DNA of 33,671 nucleotides. Origin: a virus. The notes under the pieces were generated by a model, which was given only the letters and a program-made list of their open reading frames with translations, was not told where the DNA came from and did not search any database. A program made the translations under genes and the position numbers. Positions within the stretch are counted from its first letter, which is position 1; every line of letters starts with the position of its first letter. The stretch spans positions 1-33,671 of the IMG/VR virus record IMGVR_UViG_3300015373_000025; one strand, 5' to 3'. Of this stretch, positions 6,279 through 13,091 are shown piece by piece.

Positions 6279-8421
6279 GCGACGGGCGCATTGCAAAAGC
6301 ACCAAAGAGAACTACGACGACTTCATGGACGAGTGCATCCAAGAAGTGCTCGACAACGAGGACGCCGAGGACGAAGAGGAAGCCAGAGATCAATGCCAAG
6401 AGATGTGGGACGAGCGCAGCGCAGGCAAGGCCACGTGTTACAAGACGCATGCCTCCGACAAGACTAATGGCATGGAGTTCATTCTGTCCGACGAAACGCC
6501 GGACCGCATGGACGATGTGATCATGAGTGATGGGTGGGAGTTGAAGGCGTTCAAGAAAAACCCGATCGCACTTTTCAGTCACCGCTCGGACTTCCCCATC
6601 GGCACGTGGTCGAACATCCGAGTCGAGGACAAGCAGTTGCGGGGGCACTTGAACTTAGCACAGCGTGGGACGTCGGAGCGCATCAACGAAATTATCAGTC
6701 TAGTCGAACAAGGAGTTCTCAGGGCGGTGTCCGTAGGCTTCAAGCCATTGGAGATCAAGGACAGGGAAGGAAGTGAGTGGGGCTACGAGTACGTGCGCAG
6801 TGAGCTGGTCGAGACGAGTCTCGTCGCGGTGCCGGCAAACCCGAACGCCCTCGCAGTCGCGAAGTCGATGAATATATCTCCCGAGACAATCGATCTGGTC
6901 TTCGCCGGGCAAGGCAATAGAGACGGGATCAGGCGTCGTGGGTTCAACGGCGGGAAAGCCAAATCACATACCAGCGAAAGGAGTCGAGGCATGTCCAGCC
7001 TTGCTCAGCGTATCATGGACTTGGAGACAGCGATTGTCACCAGGCGAGACCAACTCGAGGCACACCTCGACAAGATGAATGACAGCAACGTCAGCGATGC
7101 AGACCTGGAGACGACCAGGAACCTCAATGCTGAAATCGCGCAATATGAAAGGACGCACGAGACTCTCGTCGCGTCGGAGAGGCTGCTCGCCAAGCAGACG
7201 CAAGACCCGCCGACCCAGCGCAGCCGCGCCTTGAGCACGACTGTTCTGTCAGGCGATGACAGGCGTCCGCCCGCCGCTCCCGCGGTCATCACCCACCGCA
7301 AGCCCGACAGCATCGATCTGATGGACTACTTCGTCCGCGCAGCGGCCGTGATGTACGCGTCCAAGGCGTGGCCGAACCAGCACATGGATGGAGTTAGGCA
7401 ACGGGTCAACCAGCTGGGCAAGCCGCTCGACGACGAGGCGACCAAGGTCGTCTGTGATATCGTCCTGCGCGCTGCGTCGGCGCCCGCCTTGACTACGGTC
7501 ACTGGATGGGCGGCTGAGCTCGCTCAGACCACGTACGCCGGCTTGATGCCTCTCCTGATGCCCAAGGCGATCTTGACGCGACTCGCCGCTCGCGGCTTGT
7601 CTCTCGGCTTTGGCGCAGCGGGTAGGATTGTCATCCCGACGCGCAACCGCACCCCGAGCCTCGCCGGATCATTCGTCGGCGAAGGTCTGCCCATTCCTGT
7701 CAGGCAGGGCGCGTTCTCGTCCCAGACGCTGACCCCCAAGAAGATGGCGGTCATCACGACTTGGACGAAGGAGATGGACGAGCACAGCATCCCCGCAATC
7801 GAAGGACTCCTGAGGGAAGCTATCCAGCAGGATACGTCGGTGGCGGTTGACACGGTGCTGCTCGACGCAAACCCGGCCACGGTCATTCGTCCGGCCGGAC
7901 TGCTCAACGGCGTCAGCGTGACCACCGCGACTGCGGGTGGAGGCCTCGCTGCATTGATCGGCGATATCGGCGCGCTGATCAGCGCTATCACCACTAACAC
8001 GTTCGGCAACGTGCGTGGGTTGGTGTGGCTGACGAACCCGACTGATATGCTTCGCGCGTCGCTCACTGCGGCGGCAAACACGGGCATATTCCCCTTCCGC
8101 GATGATATCGCCAGGGGCACCTTGAACGGCATTCCTATCATCGACTCGGCGACGGTGACGGCGAAGACCTTGATCTTGGTCGACGCGGCTGACTTCGTGG
8201 CGGTGGGTGGGGACGCCCCGAGGATGGAGATGAGCGATCAGGCAACGCTGCACATGGAAGACACGACTCCGCTCGAGCTGGTGGCGTCGCCGTCGACTGT
8301 TGCTGCGCCTCAGCGCTCGCTATTCCAGACTGACTCTCTCGCCCTGCGCATGGTGCTCCCATTGAATTGGGTGCAGCGTCGTACGGGCACGGTCGCCTGG
8401 ACGCAGAACGTCACTTGGTGA
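6271..8421 (+). CDS. prohead protease - major capsid protein fusion
   Basis: 716 residues in one frame. Residues ~10-50 are an acidic helix with paired Cys, like the small domain that often precedes phage head proteases. Residues ~66-215 match the HK97-type serine protease (Peptidase_U35/S78): His104 in FSHRSDFPIG, Ser154 in RAVSVGFKP, and the SLVAVPANPNA strand. Residues 241-310 form a coiled coil like the HK97 delta scaffold, followed by the capsid domain to the end (EG.PIPVRQ, RPAGLLNGVS, RSLFQTDSLAL). Protease and capsid are usually separate genes. An internal SD and ATG at 6991 suggest that a separate capsid is still made. No stop or frameshift is visible between the two parts. Confidence 0.9.
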   Translation: MSKRRAHCKSTKENYDDFMDECIQEVLDNEDAEDEEEARDQCQEMWDERSAGKATCYKTHASDKTNGMEFILSDETPDRMDDVIMSDGWELKAFKKNPIALFSHRSDFPIGTWSNIRVEDKQLRGHLNLAQRGTSERINEIISLVEQGVLRAVSVGFKPLEIKDREGSEWGYEYVRSELVETSLVAVPANPNALAVAKSMNISPETIDLVFAGQGNRDGIRRRGFNGGKAKSHTSERSRGMSSLAQRIMDLETAIVTRRDQLEAHLDKMNDSNVSDADLETTRNLNAEIAQYERTHETLVASERLLAKQTQDPPTQRSRALSTTVLSGDDRRPPAAPAVITHRKPDSIDLMDYFVRAAAVMYASKAWPNQHMDGVRQRVNQLGKPLDDEATKVVCDIVLRAASAPALTTVTGWAAELAQTTYAGLMPLLMPKAILTRLAARGLSLGFGAAGRIVIPTRNRTPSLAGSFVGEGLPIPVRQGAFSSQTLTPKKMAVITTWTKEMDEHSIPAIEGLLREAIQQDTSVAVDTVLLDANPATVIRPAGLLNGVSVTTATAGGGLAALIGDIGALISAITTNTFGNVRGLVWLTNPTDMLRASLTAAANTGIFPFRDDIARGTLNGIPIIDSATVTAKTLILVDAADFVAVGGDAPRMEMSDQATLHMEDTTPLELVASPSTVAAPQRSLFQTDSLALRMVLPLNWVQRRTGTVAWTQNVTW
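6977..6993 (+). promoter_or_regulatory. internal ribosome-binding site and ATG for the capsid part
   Basis: AAAGGAG at 6977-6983 sits seven bases before an in-frame ATG at 6991. The protein from there (MSSLAQRIMDLE...) begins exactly at the coiled-coil scaffold segment, as a normal stand-alone major capsid gene would. This is among the best SD matches in the window. Confidence 0.6.
6991..8421 (+). CDS. major capsid protein from internal start (in-frame product)
   Basis: Predicted second product of the fusion gene: 476 residues from ATG 6991, comprising a delta-type coiled coil (first ~70 residues) and the HK97-fold capsid domain. In HK97 the delta segment is cleaved by the prohead protease after assembly; here the protease would be the upstream part of the same frame. 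A mixture of many free capsid chains and a few protease-linked chains would supply stoichiometry without a separate protease gene. This is inference from the ribosome-binding site and domain boundary; proteomics is needed. Confidence 0.55.
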   Translation: MSSLAQRIMDLETAIVTRRDQLEAHLDKMNDSNVSDADLETTRNLNAEIAQYERTHETLVASERLLAKQTQDPPTQRSRALSTTVLSGDDRRPPAAPAVITHRKPDSIDLMDYFVRAAAVMYASKAWPNQHMDGVRQRVNQLGKPLDDEATKVVCDIVLRAASAPALTTVTGWAAELAQTTYAGLMPLLMPKAILTRLAARGLSLGFGAAGRIVIPTRNRTPSLAGSFVGEGLPIPVRQGAFSSQTLTPKKMAVITTWTKEMDEHSIPAIEGLLREAIQQDTSVAVDTVLLDANPATVIRPAGLLNGVSVTTATAGGGLAALIGDIGALISAITTNTFGNVRGLVWLTNPTDMLRASLTAAANTGIFPFRDDIARGTLNGIPIIDSATVTAKTLILVDAADFVAVGGDAPRMEMSDQATLHMEDTTPLELVASPSTVAAPQRSLFQTDSLALRMVLPLNWVQRRTGTVAWTQNVTW

Positions 8422-8431
8422 GGTGACGACA

Positions 8432-8527
8432 GTGGGGCGACATACGTTCATCGAAGGCTTAAAGATCGCAGGTGTGATTGCGGGGGTAGCGCTTCTCATC
8501 TACGGTCTTTATGTCGTGTTCAACTAG
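8432..8527 (+). CDS. tiny single-span membrane protein 2
   Basis: A 31-residue frame starting at GTG 8432, with GAGGTGA about five bases upstream overlapping the capsid stop region. A basic, polar N-terminus (VGRHTFIEGLK) precedes one hydrophobic span (IAGVIAGVALLIYGLYVVF) reaching almost to the end. It fills the spacer between the capsid gene and the next gene, which starts 9 bases after its stop. Function unknown; size and position match the other tiny membrane proteins in this operon. Confidence 0.5.
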   Translation: MGRHTFIEGLKIAGVIAGVALLIYGLYVVFN

Positions 8528-8536
8528 GAGAGTCAC

Positions 8537-8839
8537 ATGTCATCGACAAAACTTTCTGAAGACCCCGCGACCGAAGCTGCTAAGAAAGCAGTCGAGGAAG
8601 ACAAGAAGATGGCGGCGCGATCAAGGGCCGAGTACGCCGAGCGTTCGAAAGGCAAGCCGACTCCTACGCAGGAGGAGAACGATCTCGCCATGCACGGCGC
8701 GCACATTCTCGAGCACGAGGACGACGGCAGCGGGCCTGACCCATATCAGACGCGTCAGATGGAGCCAGCTCACGCGTCGGGCAAGCCGGCGAACTATACG
8801 ACTAGGTCAACTGGATCGTCCAAGGCCCACAGCGAGTAG
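8537..8839 (+). CDS. hypothetical hydrophilic protein
   Basis: A 100-residue, strongly charged and probably largely disordered protein: Lys/Glu-rich helix at 10-40, then PTPTQEENDLA and EHEDDGSGPDP, and a Ser/Thr-rich tail. A good SD (AGGAG) sits about six bases before ATG 8537. I recall similar short proteins beside portal genes in alphaproteobacterial phages, but no function is established. It could be an assembly factor for head or portal. It ends six bases before the portal start. Confidence 0.6.
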   Translation: MSSTKLSEDPATEAAKKAVEEDKKMAARSRAEYAERSKGKPTPTQEENDLAMHGAHILEHEDDGSGPDPYQTRQMEPAHASGKPANYTTRSTGSSKAHSE

Positions 8840-8845
8840 CTGAGC

Positions 8846-10252
8846 ATGCGCGCGTTGATCGCCAGCACCCTTCGCTCAATCTTAAAATCGGTCGAGGGTC
8901 AATTTCGCCCCGGGCCTTACTACCTACCCATCACGGGTGGGTGGTTGCCCGATGGCGCGGCGATCAACTGGTGGCAAGAGGGTTATAACCCGATGTATGC
9001 CACCACATGCTCGGCGATGGTCGAGGCGTGCGTGTCAGCGTATGCTCAGACCATCGCCATGTGTCCTGGCGACCACTGGCGAGCTACACCTAAAGGCGGG
9101 CGAGAGCGGGTGAAGAACTCCGCCCTCGCTCGCATCTTGCGACGTCCGAACGACTATCAGTCGATCAGCGATTTCCTGTTGAACGCGGTCAGGTGCTTGT
9201 ACCTGACAGGTAACGCCTACGCTCTGGCGTTGCGCAACTCCCGCTATGAAGTCACTGAAGTCCACTTGATGCATCCCGAGATGTCATATCCTCGCCTGGC
9301 AGAAACGGGCGACATTTTCTACAGTCTACGCGGCAACGATATCGTCGCGAAGAGGTTCAATGACGAAGACCTGATCGTGCCCATGCGAGATGTGCTGCAC
9401 ATCAGGCTACACGTCAATCGCCGTTTTCCCACGCCGTTGATCGGCGAGAGCCCCATCGTCGCCGCTTACGGCGACATTGGCATCTCGGACTCGATCGCCA
9501 AGCAGCAGATGAATTTCTATCGCAACGAGGCGCGCCCCAGCGCCGTCCTGTCGACTGACTTGGTGCTTGACAAGGATCAGGTGCAGTCGTTGCGCGATCG
9601 GTGGAACGAACAAGTGAAAGGCGCCGGGCAGGGTGGGACACCCATCTTGACCGCAGGCCTCAAGGTCCAACCATGGGCGTTCGGAGGCAAGGACGCCAAC
9701 ACTGCTGAGATGCTCAGGCTGAGCAACGAGCACGTGGCGTTGGCGTTCAGAGTGCCTCTTCAGATCTTAGGTCTTGGCGGCCAGTACTCGTCCACTGAGC
9801 TGTTGATGCAGTCGTGGATTGCGTCGGGCCTGGGCTTCGCGCTTAATCACGTCGAAGAGGCGTTCGGTCTTTTATTCTCGCTTCGAGGACAGCCTGACGA
9901 GTACGTTGAGTTCGACACCTCGGCGCTCCTGCGCTCGGCGTTCAAGGATCGTATTGAAGGACTCGCCCGCGCTGTGCAGGGCGGCATCTACGCTCCGAAC
10001 GAAGCGCGCAACGAAGAGAGCCTTGATGCTGTCGAGTTCGGGGATGAGCCTCGCGTGCAACAGCAAGTCGTGCCTCTGAGCGCCGCTGCTGAAATCCCGG
10101 CTGCCCCAGCCGCTCCATCTGCGCCCGCAGCTCCCGCCGCCCCTCCTCCGGAGAAGGTCGATGACTATGCATCAATTCAACGGGAAGCCAAGCACATCCT
10201 CCGACTCACTGACGACATTCGCCGACGAAGACGAGCATCATCTGGCCCTTGA
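8846..10252 (+). CDS. portal protein
   Basis: A 468-residue HK97-family portal (Phage_portal): a dodecamer at one head vertex through which terminase pumps DNA and to which the tail attaches. Diagnostic stretches are NPMYATTCSAMVEACVSAYA, LLNAVRCLYLTGNAYAL, the VLHIRLH..R.....LIGESPI block, KDANTAEMLRLSNEHVALAF and VP..ILGL..QYSSTELLMQ. The last ~70 residues are Ala/Pro-rich (about 412-432) then basic, a likely flexible tail. The final 92 bases also encode the start of the collagen-like gene in another frame. The SD before ATG 8846 is weak. Confidence 0.93.
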   Translation: MRALIASTLRSILKSVEGQFRPGPYYLPITGGWLPDGAAINWWQEGYNPMYATTCSAMVEACVSAYAQTIAMCPGDHWRATPKGGRERVKNSALARILRRPNDYQSISDFLLNAVRCLYLTGNAYALALRNSRYEVTEVHLMHPEMSYPRLAETGDIFYSLRGNDIVAKRFNDEDLIVPMRDVLHIRLHVNRRFPTPLIGESPIVAAYGDIGISDSIAKQQMNFYRNEARPSAVLSTDLVLDKDQVQSLRDRWNEQVKGAGQGGTPILTAGLKVQPWAFGGKDANTAEMLRLSNEHVALAFRVPLQILGLGGQYSSTELLMQSWIASGLGFALNHVEEAFGLLFSLRGQPDEYVEFDTSALLRSAFKDRIEGLARAVQGGIYAPNEARNEESLDAVEFGDEPRVQQQVVPLSAAAEIPAAPAAPSAPAAPAAPPPEKVDDYASIQREAKHILRLTDDIRRRRRASSGP

Positions 10253-11351
10253 CGGCTGGCGCCTAGCTATTGCTGAACTTTTCGACAGACAGCAACAGGA
10301 GTGGGAGCGACAAGTCAAGTTGATGCAGGCTCAGTCTGACGCCATCATCTCGCGCCTCGAGGCGCACGTCGCGACGCTTAATGATCGCATCAACACCCGC
10401 CTGGCCGAGCTCAGGGACGGCAAGGATGGGGCGCAGGGACCGCAGGGTGCCGACGGTGTTCCTGGTCCACAAGGCGTACAAGGTGAACGAGGTGCGCAAG
10501 GAGAAAAAGGCCCACAGGGTGAACCGGGGCAGCCAGGCGCGCAAGGTGAACGTGGGGAACGTGGAGAGCAAGGCCTGATAGGTCCTATGGGTGAACGCGG
10601 CGAGCGCGGTGACGATGGTGCACCGGGCGAGCGTGGCGAGAAAGGGGAGCGTGGTGAAAAGGGAGACGTGGGAGAAGAAGGCGAGCAAGGCAAAATTGGC
10701 CCCGCGGGCGAGCGTGGGGAAAAAGGAGAAGCGGGCCCTCAAGGCCTTGTCGGCGAAAAAGGAGTTCAGGGCGAGCAGGGGAAGCAGGGGGAGATAGGCC
10801 CGCGAGGCGAGAACGGCAAGGATGGACTGCCCGGCATGATCGCTCAAGTCAAGGCGTTCATGGGTAACTCAGTTCATTATTGCGGAGATGTCGTCACGTG
10901 CGATGGGGGCACGTGGCAGGCGAAACGCGACACAGCGCGCGCCCCACCGCACGAGGACTGGGCGTGTCTCGCGCAGGCGGGGCGCAACGCTGTGAGCCCG
11001 AAGATCAAGGGGACTTATCGCGAAGATCAGGCGTACACGTACTTGGATATCGTCGCTCTTAACGGGTCTAGCTTCATCGCGAAGTGCGACGAGCCCGGTA
11101 TGTGTCCCGGCGAAGGGTGGCAAGTGATTGCGTCGGCAGGCAAGCAAGGCAAGCCCGGCGTGAAAGGTGACAAGGGGGATCGGGGAGACCACGGCCACCA
11201 TGGCGTGACGACCATTGAGACCAGAGCGTTCAAAGGTTGGATTATCGATCGAGAACGATACATCGTCACCCCGATCCTCGCTGATGGGTCGAAGGGCGAG
11301 CCGCTCAACTTACATTCTCTATTCGAACAATACGACAACGATAGGAGTTGA
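10161..11351 (+). CDS. collagen-like virion fibre protein
   Basis: 396 residues. An N-terminal helix, probably coiled coil (about 28-85), is followed by 46 uninterrupted Gly-X-Y triplets at residues 87-224, rich in GER, GEK, GEQ and GPQ, which favour a charged triple helix without hydroxyproline. Two similar small domains follow, each with a Trp and Cys residues ([20 protein letters not shown] and [15 protein letters not shown]...GSSFIAKC...GW), resembling carbohydrate-binding modules of tail and head fibres; then 7 more Gly-X-Y triplets and a C-terminal domain. It overlaps the portal gene by 92 bases and has GGAGAAGG just upstream. Likely a trimeric head or neck fibre. Confidence 0.8.
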   Translation: MTMHQFNGKPSTSSDSLTTFADEDEHHLALDGWRLAIAELFDRQQQEWERQVKLMQAQSDAIISRLEAHVATLNDRINTRLAELRDGKDGAQGPQGADGVPGPQGVQGERGAQGEKGPQGEPGQPGAQGERGERGEQGLIGPMGERGERGDDGAPGERGEKGERGEKGDVGEEGEQGKIGPAGERGEKGEAGPQGLVGEKGVQGEQGKQGEIGPRGENGKDGLPGMIAQVKAFMGNSVHYCGDVVTCDGGTWQAKRDTARAPPHEDWACLAQAGRNAVSPKIKGTYREDQAYTYLDIVALNGSSFIAKCDEPGMCPGEGWQVIASAGKQGKPGVKGDKGDRGDHGHHGVTTIETRAFKGWIIDRERYIVTPILADGSKGEPLNLHSLFEQYDNDRS

Positions 11352-11355
11352 CCAC

Positions 11356-11784
11356 ATGTCGATCTCTGACACCAGTGAAAATGCCATTCTCGCTTTGATC
11401 TTCAATGCGACGACATGGGCCAACTATGCGATCAACGCGTCGGCGTCGCCCGAGACCAATATCGTGGTGGGCTTGCATACGGCCGACCCAGGCGATGCGG
11501 GCACGATGGCGACCAGTGAAGCGACCTACTCGCCCTATGCCCGCGTCAACGTCCTGAGGACGTCAGGCGGCTGGACCGTCACTGCAAACTCGGTGTCGCC
11601 TGTCGCGGCGATCAACTTCGCAGCAGGGGCGAGCGGCTCGGGTACGGTCACGTTCTTCTCGACAGGCAAGAGCGGAGGCGGCGCAGCGCCTATCTTGTTT
11701 AGCGGTACTGTGACTCCCTCCATCTCGACAGGCGCAGGCGTGACGCCCTCGTTGTCCACTGCAACCACGATCACTCTGGATTAG
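11356..11784 (+). CDS. phage structural protein (gp80/tail-fibre-like family)
   Basis: A 142-residue, beta-rich protein starting MSISDTSENAILALIF. The NATTWANYA.NA..SPETN, LHTADPGDAGTMATSEATY, YARVNV.RT.GGWTV and terminal TTITLD patterns match a widespread virion family I recall as annotated gp80-like or tail fibre protein, commonly near portal or connector genes. Exact function is not established. AGGAG lies about ten bases before ATG 11356; longer upstream reading is a shadow of the collagen-like gene. Confidence 0.7.
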   Translation: MSISDTSENAILALIFNATTWANYAINASASPETNIVVGLHTADPGDAGTMATSEATYSPYARVNVLRTSGGWTVTANSVSPVAAINFAAGASGSGTVTFFSTGKSGGGAAPILFSGTVTPSISTGAGVTPSLSTATTITLD

Positions 11785-11788
11785 TGCG

Positions 11789-12256
11789 ATGAATATCGCG
11801 GCGGAGATGCAGCATTGCATGGTCACTCTCGATGTGCAGCGAGCACGCGAAATCTGGGCCCACTTGTTCCCGCATCTTCCACCCATCAAAAACGATGAAG
11901 AGATGCTCGTCACCTTGCACGTGGCGAGAACGCAGAGCGATATCCTCAACACGAACTTGCGCTACTATTCGCATTGCTGGTTGATCGAGCGTGGGTATCC
12001 CAGCACGTTGCCCGATCACATGAGGAAGCCCGCCGAGAGGATGTATCCACGCGTGAAGCAGAGTGTGGGTATTTCGGTCAACGCAAGCTCTGACCTCTTC
12101 AAGCCGATCATTGGGCATGTTCGCAGTGCGATGTCAGATGCGGTTGAGGAAATATACGCCGATGGTCGTGAGAAGGACGTATCGCTGATCAAGCAGCGTA
12201 TGAAGGAAGCCAAGCGAGATACAGTGCGACGACTTCTAGGAGTTAGAAATGGCTAG
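11789..12256 (+). CDS. hypothetical protein (conserved in alphaproteobacterial prophages by recall)
   Basis: A 155-residue, mostly helical protein. Recognisable stretches are AREIWAHLFPHLPP, the LHVARTQ helix, YYSHCWLIERG.PS.LPDH and YADGREKD followed by a basic helix ending RLLGV. I recall relatives in Rhizobiales prophages next to structural genes, without assigned function. It starts four bases after the previous stop and overlaps the next gene by eight bases, with that gene's SD (AGGAG) inside its last codons. Confidence 0.6.
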   Translation: MNIAAEMQHCMVTLDVQRAREIWAHLFPHLPPIKNDEEMLVTLHVARTQSDILNTNLRYYSHCWLIERGYPSTLPDHMRKPAERMYPRVKQSVGISVNASSDLFKPIIGHVRSAMSDAVEEIYADGREKDVSLIKQRMKEAKRDTVRRLLGVRNG

Positions 12257-12623
12257 CAAACAAAGTCAAGCGTTGCAGGAAGCCAACGGTCTGATCAACG
12301 CAGCCGCGCAAGTCATGGGTCTATTCACCCAACTGCAGCAGCTGCAAGGCGTGTGGACTGACACCAACACGGGCGCGACGCTGGAAAGCCTCGCAACCTG
12401 TGCGTTGAATGCGGATGGGTCATTAGGCGCGCCCGATGCGCAACCTGACCCAACTCACCCGATCGATACGACCAAGCATCCTGAGTTGACGCGATCGATC
12501 AGCGCCACGCAGATCGAACAGATCAAGTCGACGCTCGACGATATCGTGGCGTACATCAATGGTGCCGATCTTAACGCCAACCCAGGCGCTCGCGCTATTC
12601 TCAATATGGCAGTGGGTGGCTGA
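12249..12623 (+). CDS. hypothetical protein
   Basis: A 124-residue protein with an N-terminal helix rich in Gln and Ala (about 4-37, LQEANGLINAAAQVMGLFTQLQ in part), a middle segment with DPTHPIDTTKHPELTRS, and a C-terminal helix ending AILNMAVGG. No family recognised. AGGAG stands about seven bases before ATG 12249. The helical start suggests an oligomeric small virion or assembly protein, but that is only inference. Confidence 0.6.
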   Translation: MASKQSQALQEANGLINAAAQVMGLFTQLQQLQGVWTDTNTGATLESLATCALNADGSLGAPDAQPDPTHPIDTTKHPELTRSISATQIEQIKSTLDDIVAYINGADLNANPGARAILNMAVGG

Positions 12624-12636
12624 CTGGAGTTGATCC

Positions 12637-13089
12637 ATGGCAACCCAAAAGTACATTCTCAACACTAACTGGGCGGCCGCGTTCGGCAGCGAGGTCAATT
12701 CGATTGTCACAGGCAATGCGATCTTGTCGAGCATCGCTATCGCCAACGGCACTGCGCTGGACATGTTCTGCGATGTCTCGCTGTCTCTCGGGTCGATCAC
12801 GCCGGTGGCGCCGAACTTTATCGGCATCTACATGCATCCGCTCAACCAGGATGGTACGACTTACGGTGACGGTCGCTTCGCGTCGTCGGCCGCAGGTCCG
12901 CCCGGCGCGACTTACTATAAAGGCAACATCGTTCTGACGACTACGGTCGGCGTGCAGACCGGCTTGATTTCCGGTATCGTGCTGCCGCCCGGTGACTTTA
13001 AGTTCGTGCTGTATAACCGCTCTGGCGCGACGTTGGCGGCGAGCGCAAACACGGTCAAGTATCGGACCTACAACTTCTCCGTGGTCTAA
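12637..13089 (+). CDS. hypothetical beta-rich virion protein
   Basis: A 150-residue, almost entirely beta-strand protein with alternating hydrophobic and small residues, a GIYMHPLNQDGTTYGDG segment and a YRTYNFSVV end. The pattern suggests a jelly-roll or similar virion domain. Unassigned, but placed between unknown structural genes and the LamG-repeat protein, so it may be part of a fibre or decoration. A TGGAG SD precedes ATG 12637. Confidence 0.6.
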   Translation: MATQKYILNTNWAAAFGSEVNSIVTGNAILSSIAIANGTALDMFCDVSLSLGSITPVAPNFIGIYMHPLNQDGTTYGDGRFASSAAGPPGATYYKGNIVLTTTVGVQTGLISGIVLPPGDFKFVLYNRSGATLAASANTVKYRTYNFSVV

Positions 13090-13091
13090 AA

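Noticed and set aside
8432-8527. Tiny membrane protein considered as a holin
   Set aside because: A single span and 31 residues with no endolysin or spanin beside it; a holin call would be a guess.
10263-10847. Minus-strand frames opposite the collagen-like gene
   Set aside because: Periodic Gly-X-Y coding automatically leaves the antisense frames open (Pro/Ser or Leu/Ala periodic nonsense). No start signal or family match.
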